Virus record (IMG/VR): IMGVR_UViG_3300047508_000093
Span: 1-31,438 of that record
Length of the DNA stretch: 31,438 bases
Origin: a virus
Direction: 5' to 3' (one strand)
A model generated the notes under the pieces. The model had not been told where the DNA came from, ran no database searches, and saw only the letters and a program-made list of their open reading frames with translations. A program made the translations under genes and the position numbers. Of this stretch, positions 16,772-24,061 are shown in pieces (the stretch's first letter is position 1; each line of letters starts with the position of its first letter).

Positions 16772-17740
16772 TCAGGGCTTTAGACGGCCCTCCAGCAGTG
16801 CGGCGTTAAGTTCGTTTTCGATCACTGTCGCTTCGTCGTGTCGACCGGCCTTCATCAACCGAACGATCTGCATCGACTCGGCCTCGTACTCCTTGGCCGT
16901 GTACGTCCGCTTTTCGCTCGGCACGCTTGCCGGTCCACCAGACTTCGCGGGTGTTACCTGACGAGAAAGCTCGGACCTACGGCCTGCTGCGGCGGGTGCG
17001 GGCTGCGGTGCTCGGGGTTGCGTCGCTGTGAACGCCGTGAACACTTCGATGGCGCGTGCTGCGTCGAGCTTCTCCGCTGCATCCACGAGAACGTCGTTCC
17101 AGAGAAAGTTCGCTCCGGGCACTTTCGAGCCAAGCCACTTCTGGCAAGCCTCACTCGCCTGCACCGCTTCCCAGTTGGGGAACGCCGCTGCGAGATTCCC
17201 GAAGAACGAGTCCCTGCTGGTTGCCTGCTGCGTCTCGCGAACCTGTCCTACCTGCTGCGTCAGTTGGGCCGTCAGTGTGTTGATCCGCTCGATGTACGCT
17301 TCCTCGCGATCACCGAATTCTTCTCGGGCCACGCGCCGCGCCATGTCGACCAAATCCGCACCGAAGGCTTCCGCATCCTTCTCGGTGACCAGTTTCGCTT
17401 TGGGTTCGGGCGGCGTTGCAGGGTGCTGCTTCTGCAACGCGTCGATGCGCTCGGTGGCTTGGCGTAGTGCGTCACGAAGCTGCTGCGTCTCGTGAGCGAA
17501 CATACCTTGCAGGGTGCGGTACTTCTGCTCCCATCCATCGTCGCGCCTCGGTTCGACCGGGGGCGTCGCTGGTGCCGGGGCAGTGCTGGCTGGCGGTTCG
17601 ACTACCTGAAGCGTGGGCTGCGGCGCTGGCTCTTCGCCTTCGGGCTGTTGAGGTTGTGCAGCCGCTGCTGCTTCCTCTATCGCCTTGTCGTACGCTGCAA
17701 CATCTTCTGCTTGCTTCTGAACTGCCTTGGGCAATGCCAT
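16772..17740 (-). CDS. Capsid scaffolding-like protein
   Basis: 322 residues. The N-terminus has an acidic/Ala-rich helix (EDVAAYDKAIEEAAAAAQ) and a Pro/Ala/Gln/Glu-rich linker (29-66). Then comes a long helical part: WEQKYRTLQGMFAHETQQLR (70-89) continuing as DALRQATERIDALQKQ. Further on, AFPNWEAVQASEACQKWLGS and a Lys/Arg-containing C-terminus of about 60 residues, as in P22-like scaffolds whose basic C-terminal helices bind coat. 'W-x-x-K-Y-x-x-L-Q-G-M' is frequent in phage scaffold proteins. Position directly before the coat genes supports this. ATG at 17740 is preceded by GGAAGGCGAG. No protease domain is seen. Confidence 0.75.
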   Translation of the reverse strand: MALPKAVQKQAEDVAAYDKAIEEAAAAAQPQQPEGEEPAPQPTLQVVEPPASTAPAPATPPVEPRRDDGWEQKYRTLQGMFAHETQQLRDALRQATERIDALQKQHPATPPEPKAKLVTEKDAEAFGADLVDMARRVAREEFGDREEAYIERINTLTAQLTQQVGQVRETQQATSRDSFFGNLAAAFPNWEAVQASEACQKWLGSKVPGANFLWNDVLVDAAEKLDAARAIEVFTAFTATQPRAPQPAPAAAGRRSELSRQVTPAKSGGPASVPSEKRTYTAKEYEAESMQIVRLMKAGRHDEATVIENELNAALLEGRLKP

Positions 17741-17807
17741 CGTCGTTCTCGCCTTCCCGCCAAGGGGCTTGGGCTGTTGTGGGAGTAAGGCCCGCGTGCG
17801 CTTCGGC

Positions 17808-18014
17808 CTACTCTACTTCTGGGTCCAGCAACTTCATCAATTCGTCGAGCAGTATGGCTCGGCCTTGAAGGCGTTGCACATTTTCTGCCGACGCTGACAA
17901 CAGAGACTTCATCGCGGCCTGATGTTCTGCTGCGAGAATGCTTTGCAGAACCCGCCCTTCCGAAGACCTTACAACGCGTTTCAGCGCTTCCAGTTGCTTT
18001 GCATCAACTCGCAC
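17808..18014 (-). CDS. Small helical protein (68 aa), coupled start
   Basis: GTG start at 18014 shares its first G with the stop of the previous gene (TAGTG); no clear ribosome site, so translation is probably by re-initiation. The sequence VDAKQLEALKRVVRSSEGRV, then LQSILAAEHQAAMKSLLSAS and AILLDELMKLLDPEVE is predicted almost entirely helical. It resembles small phage proteins that sit next to portal or scaffold genes. Unknown function; possible assembly chaperone or internal head protein. Confidence 0.7.
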   Translation of the reverse strand: MRVDAKQLEALKRVVRSSEGRVLQSILAAEHQAAMKSLLSASAENVQRLQGRAILLDELMKLLDPEVE

Positions 18015-18190
18015 TACTTCGTCTTGCCGCCCCTGCTATACCGCCGCGCTCTTGGAAACGGAGCCGGTGGAGGTGATCCTCGTCCCAGCGGCGTTGCCAC
18101 AGGTGGTCTGGTGAGCGAGGGCGTTGTCGGTGCCTTGAACTTCGGAGCCGGTGTTGCCAGTTTCGCCATTGCTGATGCTCTTTTCGCCAT
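18014..18190 (-). CDS. Small basic proline-rich protein (58 aa)
   Basis: ATG at 18190, two bases after the previous TAG. Translation gives MAKRASAMAKLATPAPKFKA, then PTTPSLTRPP, VATPLGRGSPPPAP and an Arg/Gly/Lys end (RARRYSRGGKTK). About a quarter is Pro and there are almost no acidic residues. The 3' end (GGCGGCAAGACG) repeats the last codons of the neighbouring 51-aa gene, which suggests the two tails share an origin. Likely disordered; candidate nucleic-acid-binding or internal head protein (inference). Confidence 0.65.
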   Translation of the reverse strand: MAKRASAMAKLATPAPKFKAPTTPSLTRPPVATPLGRGSPPPAPFPRARRYSRGGKTK

Positions 18191-18192
18191 GG

Positions 18193-18348
18193 CTACGTCT
18201 TGCCGCCCTTGGCGAAGGGCTTGCCCTTCTTGGCGAACGGATTCGCTTTGGGCACGCCTTGCATCCGGTCCATGCGCTCTTCCGCAGCCGATCCTTCGCG
18301 CGGCGCTGCCTTCTTGGACTTCTTCGCGAATGGGTTGGCCTTAGCCAC
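18193..18348 (-). CDS. Small lysine-rich protein with doubled KANPFAKK motif (51 aa)
   Basis: GTG start at 18348 overlaps the previous stop by 8 bases (GTGGCTAA). The protein reads VAKANPFAKKSKKAAPREGS, AAEERMDRMQGVP, then KANPFAKKGKPFAKGGKT: the octamer KANPFAKK occurs at both ends around a short acidic helix. Strongly basic and probably disordered at both ends. The longer open frame to 18522 has no ribosome site. Perhaps a DNA- or RNA-binding packaged protein; no family recognised beyond similar 'NPFAKK' mini-proteins in phages. Confidence 0.7.
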   Translation of the reverse strand: MAKANPFAKKSKKAAPREGSAAEERMDRMQGVPKANPFAKKGKPFAKGGKT

Positions 18349-18583
18349 GGCTGGTCGTCGGCCCGATTTCGGTGCCGTGTCCTGTGCCGATAGCCAGACC
18401 ACCCTTGCTCGTTGCGCCGCTCTTGTAGCCCTTGCCGCTGAAAGTGGTCGGCGCTTGCGTGGGGCCAATCTCCTTGCCGTGCCCCGTGTGGATGGGCAGC
18501 GTGCCGCAGGGAGTCGCCGCAAGCCGCGTCTTGATGGACGGCTTGCCAGCAGGTGAGGGGTTACCCGGAAATCCTTGTCCCAT
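18341..18583 (-). CDS. Small Gly/Thr-rich protein with GTGHGxEIGPT repeat (80 aa)
   Basis: ATG at 18583 with GAGGAGA 5 nt upstream decides the start; the frame is open upstream to 18652 but without a ribosome site. It contains two copies of a short motif: IHTGHGKEIGPTQ (31-43) and IGTGHGTEIGPTT (65-77), with N-terminal GQGFPGNPSPAGKPS. Very few hydrophobic residues, so probably extended. First gene behind the likely promoter at 18620-18649, leading the mini-gene cluster before scaffold and capsid. Function unknown. Confidence 0.7.
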   Translation of the reverse strand: MGQGFPGNPSPAGKPSIKTRLAATPCGTLPIHTGHGKEIGPTQAPTTFSGKGYKSGATSKGGLAIGTGHGTEIGPTTSRG

Positions 18584-18619
18584 CAAGTTCTCCTCGTGTG
18601 TAGGAGTAAAACTTACCGC

Positions 18620-18649
18620 GTTGTACTGCGAACCACTACAGCTTGTCAA
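18620..18649 (-). promoter_or_regulatory. Sigma70-type promoter candidate for the capsid sub-operon
   Basis: Read leftwards: perfect -35 TTGACA (18644-18649), 18-base spacer, -10 TACAAC (18620-18625). It lies in the 78-base gap between portal and the 80-aa gene, about 37 bases before that start codon. The -35 sits inside a small hairpin (GCTTG TTGA CAAGC). It would let capsid and scaffold be transcribed apart from terminase and portal. Confidence 0.55.
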
Positions 18650-18661
18650 CAAGCCCCACAG

Positions 18662-20875
18662 TCATGCAGCCTTTTGTGGCGCGAAGTTGTCAGCGATAGG
18701 GGCACCGTTCTGCAACATCTGTCCGTTCTGCACGGGCGCGGGTGGTGAGCCGCCTTGCGGTGGCGCTGCGCCGGGCATCGGCGCGCCGGGCGGTGACTGT
18801 TGCTGCGCCGCCATCAACTGCGCGAGCTTCACCTTGAACTGCGGCGGCACGATAGCGTCGGGGTCCATGTCGAGGCTCTTCGCGGCCTCGCGCAGGATCG
18901 CCGAGATGCCGTCGACACCGACGACCTGCGTGAACACCGGATTCGCGCCGATGACGTTGAGGAATTCGTTGCGCCGCACCTGCGCCGACTCCTTGGCGAC
19001 CACGCCGACTGCACCCTTGGCCACGACCTGCACGTCGCCCTTGAGCGCGGGGTCGTCGCCGTACTTCATGTTGTAGAAATACAGCCTTTCCAGCAGAGGA
19101 GTCATGACGCTGTTGTCGATGTTGCTCACCACCTGCTTCATCGACTTGTTCGCGTTCGTCATGAGCATCGACATGCCCGACGCGGTGCGCCCTGCGCCCC
19201 CCGTGGGCGAGTCGCCGGTCATGTAGCGGGGAATCGACGAGTATTCGTCGGCCAGAATCGCGAATTTCTCGAAAACGGCCATCAATTCGGCCACATTGAG
19301 CTTCGGCTGGAAGAAAATGATGGGTTCTGCGGTACTTCCCATCGGATCGGACGTGAATTGCCAGATTTTCCACGGGTACATCTGCTCGATGTCCTCGCCG
19401 GGCGGCAAACGGTCGGAATTCATGCCCACTTGAGGGCCGGAAGCGATCCCGGCGTTGTTCACGAGCGCTCTTCCGACCGAATTACACACGTCCTGACAGT
19501 CCCTTACGAGGTCGCAGACCGAATTTCCCCAAAATAGGCCCGGAATGTCCTCGTAACTCGCCTTGTAGTACGGTTTTTGGCCCAGCGGATGGTAGTTCAG
19601 GAGCGCTTTTATGACGTATGGGCCGATGACCCACACCTCCACCGGGTAGCTCTTGGCCGGATCGGGCACCTCGTCCTCGCCCATACCCCAGTCGATGAGC
19701 ATCTGGCCCGAAACCACGCCCCAGAATTGCAGCGCGTCGATGTTGCGGTCCGGGTTTTGCATCACACCTGTGGTGGACTTGCCCTCGGCGAAGGCTTTCT
19801 CGCTATCGACGAATATCCACTCCTGCAATCCACCCCTGCCGTAGTCCTCCAGCACCTTGCGTATGGCCCCGTCGTCGTAGCTTTCCACCCCGATGAGGGC
19901 TTCGAGGTCTTGCTGGCGCATCTTGTGGCGCTCGATGAAGTAGCCGTCGTCGATTGCGCTCGATGACGGACTCGGGTAGCACATCATCGGGTCCACACGT
20001 TCCCATTCGAGGACCAACTCCTCCTTCACGTCCGGCTCGTACTGACCCTCACCCGTCTGCTTCCACTGCAACTTGTTCTTGTTGCGCACCACCGGCCCCT
20101 TGAGGATCGCGGCGGGGAACGTCGTGAGGTCGTCCAAGAATTCGTCGAAGGCGTCGATGAAGCCACCCTCGACAAGCTGGTCCTCCATCTTGTGCTCCAT
20201 CTGCTCGACCTGCTTCTTCGCTCCATCGTACAAAGAGTTGTAGAACTCTTCGCGCAGTCCAGTGAGAAATTTTCTGAGTTCAGTCGGCGGCACCTGCTCA
20301 CCGCTCGCCATGATGTAGCCCTGCACCTCGGTCACCGCGCGCTGGCGCAACTCGTCGAGCACTTCCTGCGGCAGCGCGGGAATCGGCGAGGGCTTGAGCG
20401 TCCACGGCTTATCCGATCCTGACCCCAAAAGGACATCTCTCAACCACGCCGATGCACCACGGCACTTGTTGCTCGTGAGCATCATGTAAATCTCGGAGCC
20501 GCCCTGCTGGCGGATCATGGTGAGCTTGTCGGGGTCGTACTCGCCGCGCCGCTGGCGCAGGCTCTTGAACATGCGCTGCTCGACGGTTTGTTCTCTTGCC
20601 AAACGCGCGGTCGACCAGTGCTGGCGCACGAGGCTCGCGAGGCCCGTGATGATGGGCTGGTGCTGCTGGACTTCGCTCGCTTTCTTCTGCTCTTCGAGCA
20701 CCGACTTGAGCGATTGCATCGGGAGGATGCCGCCGACACTCGTCACACCCGTGGGCGCGGCGAGCATGGAAGGAGCGGTAGGAGCGGTGATCTGTCCCCT
20801 CGGCATGGGGACGGCAGGGACGCCGAAGCCGCCGGGCATAGGTGCTTGCGGCGGTGGTTGCAGTCCAAGTGCCAT
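18662..20875 (-). CDS. Portal protein
   Basis: 737 residues; ATG at 20875 with GGGAG 7 nt upstream. The N-terminus (1-60) is Pro/Gly/Ala-rich and likely disordered. The core from about 75 has EYDPDKLTMIRQQGGSEIYM (portal clip region), WLRDVLLG, a long helical stretch (REEFYNSLYDGAKKQVEQME), the wing/stem segments SVCDLVRDCQDVCNSVGRAL (about 480-500), and MTGDSPTGGAGRTASGMSML, the 'G-x-G-x-T-A-S-G' loop common in podoviral portals of P22 type. A Pro/Gln-rich tail (about 685-720) follows. The length matches P22-like portals (about 700-740). It lies directly after the terminase and forms the dodecameric head vertex through which DNA passes. Confidence 0.9.
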   Translation of the reverse strand: MALGLQPPPQAPMPGGFGVPAVPMPRGQITAPTAPSMLAAPTGVTSVGGILPMQSLKSVLEEQKKASEVQQHQPIITGLASLVRQHWSTARLAREQTVEQRMFKSLRQRRGEYDPDKLTMIRQQGGSEIYMMLTSNKCRGASAWLRDVLLGSGSDKPWTLKPSPIPALPQEVLDELRQRAVTEVQGYIMASGEQVPPTELRKFLTGLREEFYNSLYDGAKKQVEQMEHKMEDQLVEGGFIDAFDEFLDDLTTFPAAILKGPVVRNKNKLQWKQTGEGQYEPDVKEELVLEWERVDPMMCYPSPSSSAIDDGYFIERHKMRQQDLEALIGVESYDDGAIRKVLEDYGRGGLQEWIFVDSEKAFAEGKSTTGVMQNPDRNIDALQFWGVVSGQMLIDWGMGEDEVPDPAKSYPVEVWVIGPYVIKALLNYHPLGQKPYYKASYEDIPGLFWGNSVCDLVRDCQDVCNSVGRALVNNAGIASGPQVGMNSDRLPPGEDIEQMYPWKIWQFTSDPMGSTAEPIIFFQPKLNVAELMAVFEKFAILADEYSSIPRYMTGDSPTGGAGRTASGMSMLMTNANKSMKQVVSNIDNSVMTPLLERLYFYNMKYGDDPALKGDVQVVAKGAVGVVAKESAQVRRNEFLNVIGANPVFTQVVGVDGISAILREAAKSLDMDPDAIVPPQFKVKLAQLMAAQQQSPPGAPMPGAAPPQGGSPPAPVQNGQMLQNGAPIADNFAPQKAA

Positions 20876-20910
20876 GTATCTCTCCCGTTTGTGCGCGCGA
20901 TGTTAGCACT

Positions 20911-22410
20911 TCAGTACACGTACGCGACTTTCTTCACGTTGCGCCGCGCCGCCACGAACATCCCGCCCCCGATGCCGCCGGGGTCGGCGTGCATGCACAG
21001 GTACTGGAACGCGTCCGAGACATGCGACGAGGCGTTCTTCTCGGGCTTCTCGTCGACCTCGCCCTTTGTACTTATTTTGTACCTATACCCACCCCTTAAA
21101 GCGTGGATCAGCGGCTTGCAGCGAGCGTCGATGAGGAGCGCCGCGCCGCCGTCGATCTGGCGCGAGAGCCAGTTGTCCACGGAGTTCAACCGCCCCGGTA
21201 TCGCGTTCGTTTTTCCCGGCACGATGCGAAAGCCCTCGGCCTTGTACACGTCGAACACACTGCGCTCGTCGGTCTGCGCTCTTTGAATTCCTGCCGGGTC
21301 GCCGATGACGAGCACCGGGATGCCGCCGAACTCGTTGGCAAGCATCGGCTTCAGGCGCTCGCGGATGAACCTCAAGCTACCCATCCCCTCGGAGGTGAGC
21401 GAGCGGTGCGCCAGCAGCCGTCCGCGTGGGTCCATCTGGCCGATTACCGCAGCCGGTGTGAGTCCGAAGTCCACCCCGATCAAGAGTGGGTACTTCGCGT
21501 CGGACGCGAGCAGGATGTTCTCGCCCCCGCGCAGCGCGATCAACGGCTGCTTGGCGACGTGGAAGTCGGACCGGAACGAGCGATGCACCGGTTGCCCCGC
21601 CAAGCTCTTGCCGAACTCGGCCTTGATGTAGACCGCGATCCATTCCTCGCTCTTGCCCACCGCCAAGTTCGCGTAGTACTCGGAGGGCAGGAACTCCAGC
21701 CAGTCGGCGGATGCGTCCAGCCCCGACGGCTGGAAGAAAACCTCTGCGTTCTCGGGCGGGTTGACGAGCAACTGCTCCCAGAACGTGTCCATGTCCGGCG
21801 GGTTGCTCATGCCCCACAGATGCTTGTTCTGCGCGCCCTCGTCGGTGACGCAGCCCGCGATGACGTGGCCTTCCTTGTCGCGCCCCCACTCGGGGCGGTG
21901 CTTCACCATCATCTTGTCGGGGTAGCGTCCCAGCCGACCCTGCATCGCGTCGTAGATGTCCTTATGGATTTCGCGGAACTCGTCGAAGATCGCGAAGCTC
22001 GCTTGCAGCGAGAGGAGCCGCCGCACGTCGTTCGCGTCGTCCAAGCCACGGAAGAGCACCTCGCACTCGACATCGTCGAACTTCAGGATAAACCGCGTAC
22101 CAGTTTTGAGGTAAATCCCCGCGATGCCGTCGGGGAACCACTTGAGGAAGTCGGGGATGCTGGTGTCGCGCAACTGCTCGTTCGTGTTGCGGACCCACAC
22201 CGCGCGCGAGCGGCGCACGCCGTCGCGACACGCCGCCATGCGCTTGGCGTGGTAGCAGATTTTCATTAGACCAGCGGTAGTCTTGGTGCTTCCTACCGGC
22301 CCAACGATCAAGCTGATGAACGCCTCGCTTTGCAGAAACCCCTGAACCGATGGCGGCGGCTGGTAAACCAGCGCGTGGTCGGCAGCGGCTTCTGCAAGCG
22401 CGGCGGGCAT
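20911..22410 (-). CDS. terL: Terminase large subunit (ATPase/nuclease)
   Basis: 499 residues. Walker A GPVGSTKTT at 37-45, Walker B FAIFDE at 139-144 (catalytic E144), and the coupling motif MSNPP at 201-205. The nuclease half has metal-ligand candidates D314 (LIGVDFGLTPA), D371 (LVIGDPAG) and D466 (HVSDAFQY). All core residues are present and the length is normal. It packages DNA into the prohead together with the portal encoded next. The start is odd: AGGAG touches the ATG with zero spacing, 6 nt after the upstream stop; no better start exists before the Walker A motif, so translation may depend on coupling. A possible small subunit lies at 24062-24655, separated by a run of tiny genes. Confidence 0.93.
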   Translation of the reverse strand: MPAALAEAAADHALVYQPPPSVQGFLQSEAFISLIVGPVGSTKTTAGLMKICYHAKRMAACRDGVRRSRAVWVRNTNEQLRDTSIPDFLKWFPDGIAGIYLKTGTRFILKFDDVECEVLFRGLDDANDVRRLLSLQASFAIFDEFREIHKDIYDAMQGRLGRYPDKMMVKHRPEWGRDKEGHVIAGCVTDEGAQNKHLWGMSNPPDMDTFWEQLLVNPPENAEVFFQPSGLDASADWLEFLPSEYYANLAVGKSEEWIAVYIKAEFGKSLAGQPVHRSFRSDFHVAKQPLIALRGGENILLASDAKYPLLIGVDFGLTPAAVIGQMDPRGRLLAHRSLTSEGMGSLRFIRERLKPMLANEFGGIPVLVIGDPAGIQRAQTDERSVFDVYKAEGFRIVPGKTNAIPGRLNSVDNWLSRQIDGGAALLIDARCKPLIHALRGGYRYKISTKGEVDEKPEKNASSHVSDAFQYLCMHADPGGIGGGMFVAARRNVKKVAYVY

Positions 22411-22416
22411 CTCCTG

Positions 22417-22971
22417 CTACTTCGGCGAGGCGGCGGCGCTCACGTACACCAGCACCGGCTTCTTGCCAGACTGCACAAGAATGGCTGGCTTGGTGTTCGG
22501 CGGATCACCGGCCTTTGGTGTTGCTTGCGGCAGCGCGATCAGCAGCGCGACACCCGCTGGCAGTTCCGGCAGGACGATGGGGTTCTCGATGCCGATGGAG
22601 GGGTCCGGCGGAATGTAGATCGGTGGCCGCGCCGTACCGGGAGGTGGCGTTGGCAGTTCGTTGTCGATCCCCGGTGTGGGTGGCAGCATCGGTGGCCAGA
22701 CTCCCGGCGGCAGCGTGATTGGGTTGCTGGGGCGAACCGGCGGGACCGGCAGCGCGTTGCCCGGATGACCGGGAGAACCGGGAAGACCATGGCCGGGGCG
22801 AGCGGGTGCCCACGGAAGGTCGTGACCGGGTCGGTCGGGGAACGGGTGGCCTTGGCCGTAGCCGGGGTCGGTCGGCGGCGCGCCGACGCCGAAGCCGGGG
22901 TCGGTTGCCGAGATTGGGGTGAACTCGACGAGTTGCTGCACGCCGCTGGCGTACTTGAGAACTCCAAACAT
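22417..22971 (-). CDS. Proline-rich protein with 11-residue repeats
   Basis: 184 residues from ATG at 22971, chosen because AAGGAA lies 6 nt upstream; the frame is open further but lacks a site. N-terminus MFGVLKYASGVQQLVEFTPI, then Pro/Gly-rich sequence from 24 to 140. Residues 47-90 are four 11-residue units starting RPGHDLP, RPGHGLP, HPGNALP and RPSNPIT. A hydrophobic stretch follows (PAGVALLIALP), and the C-terminus (KPAILVQSGKKPVLVYVSAA) looks like a small beta domain. Such proteins occur beside phage terminase or head genes. Unclear whether structural. No signal peptide. Confidence 0.7.
   Translation of the reverse strand: MFGVLKYASGVQQLVEFTPISATDPGFGVGAPPTDPGYGQGHPFPDRPGHDLPWAPARPGHGLPGSPGHPGNALPVPPVRPSNPITLPPGVWPPMLPPTPGIDNELPTPPPGTARPPIYIPPDPSIGIENPIVLPELPAGVALLIALPQATPKAGDPPNTKPAILVQSGKKPVLVYVSAAASPK
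22702..22833 (-). repeat. Four 11-residue Pro/Gly/His repeats
   Basis: Encodes four consecutive 11-residue units beginning RPGHDLP, RPGHGLP, HPGNALP and RPSNPIT; the third and fourth are degenerate. The period is 33 bases. Confidence 0.7.
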
Positions 22972-22972
22972 G

Positions 22973-23125
22973 TCATTTCCTTTGGGTTTTGCGAATGTGT
23001 GAACCGGCATCCGCGCGGTTGAACTCCTTGGCAACCTTCACAGGTATGCCCAGCTTCTTGGCGAACGCAGGTGAGTGAGCCGCTGCCGCCATGGTGCGTT
23101 TCTGCTTCGGCGTCGTGCTGGGCAT
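22973..23125 (-). CDS. Small basic phage protein (50 aa)
   Basis: ATG at 23125 with AAGGAG about 10 nt upstream; the stop is one base before the next ATG. It reads MPSTTPKQKRTMAAAAHSPA, then FAKKLGIPVKVAKEFNRADA and ends KTQRK. This 'MPS..KQ..MAAAAHSP.FAKK.GIP..VAKEF..AD' pattern is widespread among tiny phage proteins near the terminase. Charged and helical, without Cys. Function unknown; nucleic-acid or terminase association is possible. Confidence 0.75.
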   Translation of the reverse strand: MPSTTPKQKRTMAAAAHSPAFAKKLGIPVKVAKEFNRADAGSHIRKTQRK

Positions 23126-23132
23126 GGCGATT

Positions 23133-23312
23133 TTACTCCTTCGGTTGTGACGGGTGTGTGTCCGCGCGGGGCTTGCGCGGTGCATCCACGCCCACGCCGT
23201 CGTTGTGGATCAGGAGGTTCGGCTGCTGCGTGTCGCGCTTGGGCTTGCACCAGCAGTGGTCCGAGAATGTGTCGTGCTTGCGCCAACCGAGCGGCGAGTT
23301 TTTCTGTTTCAT
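23133..23312 (-). CDS. Small HDTFSDHCWCKP-motif protein (59 aa)
   Basis: ATG at 23312 is chosen because GGAGG lies 5 nt upstream; it overlaps the stop of the DUF3309 gene as TGATG (a GTG codon lies directly before). It contains RKHDTFSDHCWCKP and NLLIHND, a combination that recurs in short phage hypotheticals. Two Cys two residues apart plus nearby His residues could bind a metal. Basic, Pro-rich C-terminus. Function unknown. Confidence 0.7.
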   Translation of the reverse strand: MKQKNSPLGWRKHDTFSDHCWCKPKRDTQQPNLLIHNDGVGVDAPRKPRADTHPSQPKE

Positions 23313-23470
23313 CACAACCTCCCCATGAGAAGGAGCACGATGAGCACGACGATGATGAGTCCTGCGATCCCGCTGGGGCCGTAGCCCCAGCCGCTGCTGT
23401 AGGGCCAGCGCGGCAGCGCGCCGACGAGGATCAGGATCAGGACGATGAGAAGAAGGGTTCCGAGGCTCAT
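23312..23470 (-). CDS. DUF3309 family small membrane protein (52 aa)
   Basis: ATG at 23470, TGA at 23312-23314. The protein reads MSLGTLLLIVLILILVGALP, RWPYSSGWGYGPSG, then IAGLIIVVLIVLLLMGRL. Two transmembrane helices flank a W-P-Y-S-x-x-W-G-Y-G-P-S-G loop, the signature of DUF3309, a short family common in proteobacteria and some of their phages. It follows another tiny membrane protein by 10 bases. Ribosome site weak. Function not known; envelope effects or lysis-related roles are guesses. Confidence 0.85.
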   Translation of the reverse strand: MSLGTLLLIVLILILVGALPRWPYSSGWGYGPSGIAGLIIVVLIVLLLMGRL

Positions 23471-23480
23471 TTTGTGTGGC

Positions 23481-23651
23481 TCATTTGATCGGTGCGCCGA
23501 AGCTCTGCCAGCCGAGGATGAGCAGCAGGATGAAGAGCAGGATGTTGGGCACGATCACCGGCCACGCGAGAGAGGGCGCGCGGAACGTCCCGTAGCCGTA
23601 GCCCAGCGCCCAGAAGAGCATCAAAATCCAGAACAGCAGTCCGAGCGTCAT
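23481..23651 (-). CDS. Small two-helix membrane protein (56 aa)
   Basis: ATG at 23651, GGAG 7 nt upstream. Begins MTLGLLFWILMLFWALGYGY (helix 1), then GTFRAPSLAWPVIVPN, then ILLFILLLILGWQSFG (helix 2), and ends APIK. The layout is close to DUF3309 but without its WPYS loop. Such pairs of mini membrane proteins are typical of phages. A holin role is conceivable from size and topology, but no lysin is visible in the window to support it. Confidence 0.75.
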   Translation of the reverse strand: MTLGLLFWILMLFWALGYGYGTFRAPSLAWPVIVPNILLFILLLILGWQSFGAPIK

Positions 23652-23662
23652 GGTGTGTCTCC

Positions 23663-23869
23663 TCAGAAAGCGAGGATGCGTTCGCGCAACACCGCCGCGT
23701 AGCTTGCCATTGCAGTCTCCTGCCGCGTCAGTCGCTCCCGCTCGATCCTCGTGAGTGCCGTGAACTGCGCGGTGTGCATGAACACGCGCAGGCGTTCCAG
23801 CTTTTGCTCCAACTCCGCGCTCTCGATGCGTACGCGGTTGCGGTAGGGGTGGAGGTTCGCGTCGTCCAT
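23663..23869 (-). CDS. crAss001_48-related-type small phage protein (68 aa)
   Basis: ATG at 23869, no strong ribosome site. The order YRNRVRIESAELEQKLERLR, VFMHTAQFTAL, RIERERLTRQETAMASYAAV and LRERI is that of a small, very common phage family known as crAss001_48-related proteins: 'H-x-x-R-V-x-x-E-x-x-E-L-x-x-K-L-x-x-L-x-x-F' followed by 'R-L-x-x-Q-x-x-x-M'. Predicted entirely helical. Its function is not known in any phage to my knowledge. Confidence 0.75.
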   Translation of the reverse strand: MDDANLHPYRNRVRIESAELEQKLERLRVFMHTAQFTALTRIERERLTRQETAMASYAAVLRERILAF

Positions 23870-23871
23870 GG

Positions 23872-24060
23872 TCAGTGGTAGCCGAAGAAGTAGGCGACGA
23901 GGCTCGTTGCGATCAGCGCGACGAAGCCTTTCAGCACGATGGAGATGAGACGGACCTTCGCTTCGAGCAGCGAGATGCGCGTGAGCATCGGCAACTGGTC
24001 CGGCTTCGGCGTGTCGACCATGGAGTGTGCATGACGTGTGGATTCTTGGTTGCCACGCAC
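23872..24060 (-). CDS. Small single-pass membrane protein, C-terminal anchor (62 aa)
   Basis: Two starts are possible: GTG at 24060 with GGAG 4 nt upstream and 1 base after the previous stop (used here), or ATG at 24021 without a ribosome site (49 aa). Shared part: MLTRISLLEAKVRLISIVLK forms an amphipathic helix, and GFVALIATSLVAYFFGYH is a C-terminal transmembrane helix. The arrangement is like haemolysin XhlA-type or antiholin-like phage proteins. Assignment to lysis is not proven. Confidence 0.65.
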   Translation of the reverse strand: MRGNQESTRHAHSMVDTPKPDQLPMLTRISLLEAKVRLISIVLKGFVALIATSLVAYFFGYH

Positions 24061-24061
24061 T

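Noticed and set aside
21103-22269. 388-codon plus-strand frame opposite the terminase
   Set aside because: Exact antisense of a complete terminase with all motifs; no start signal of its own.
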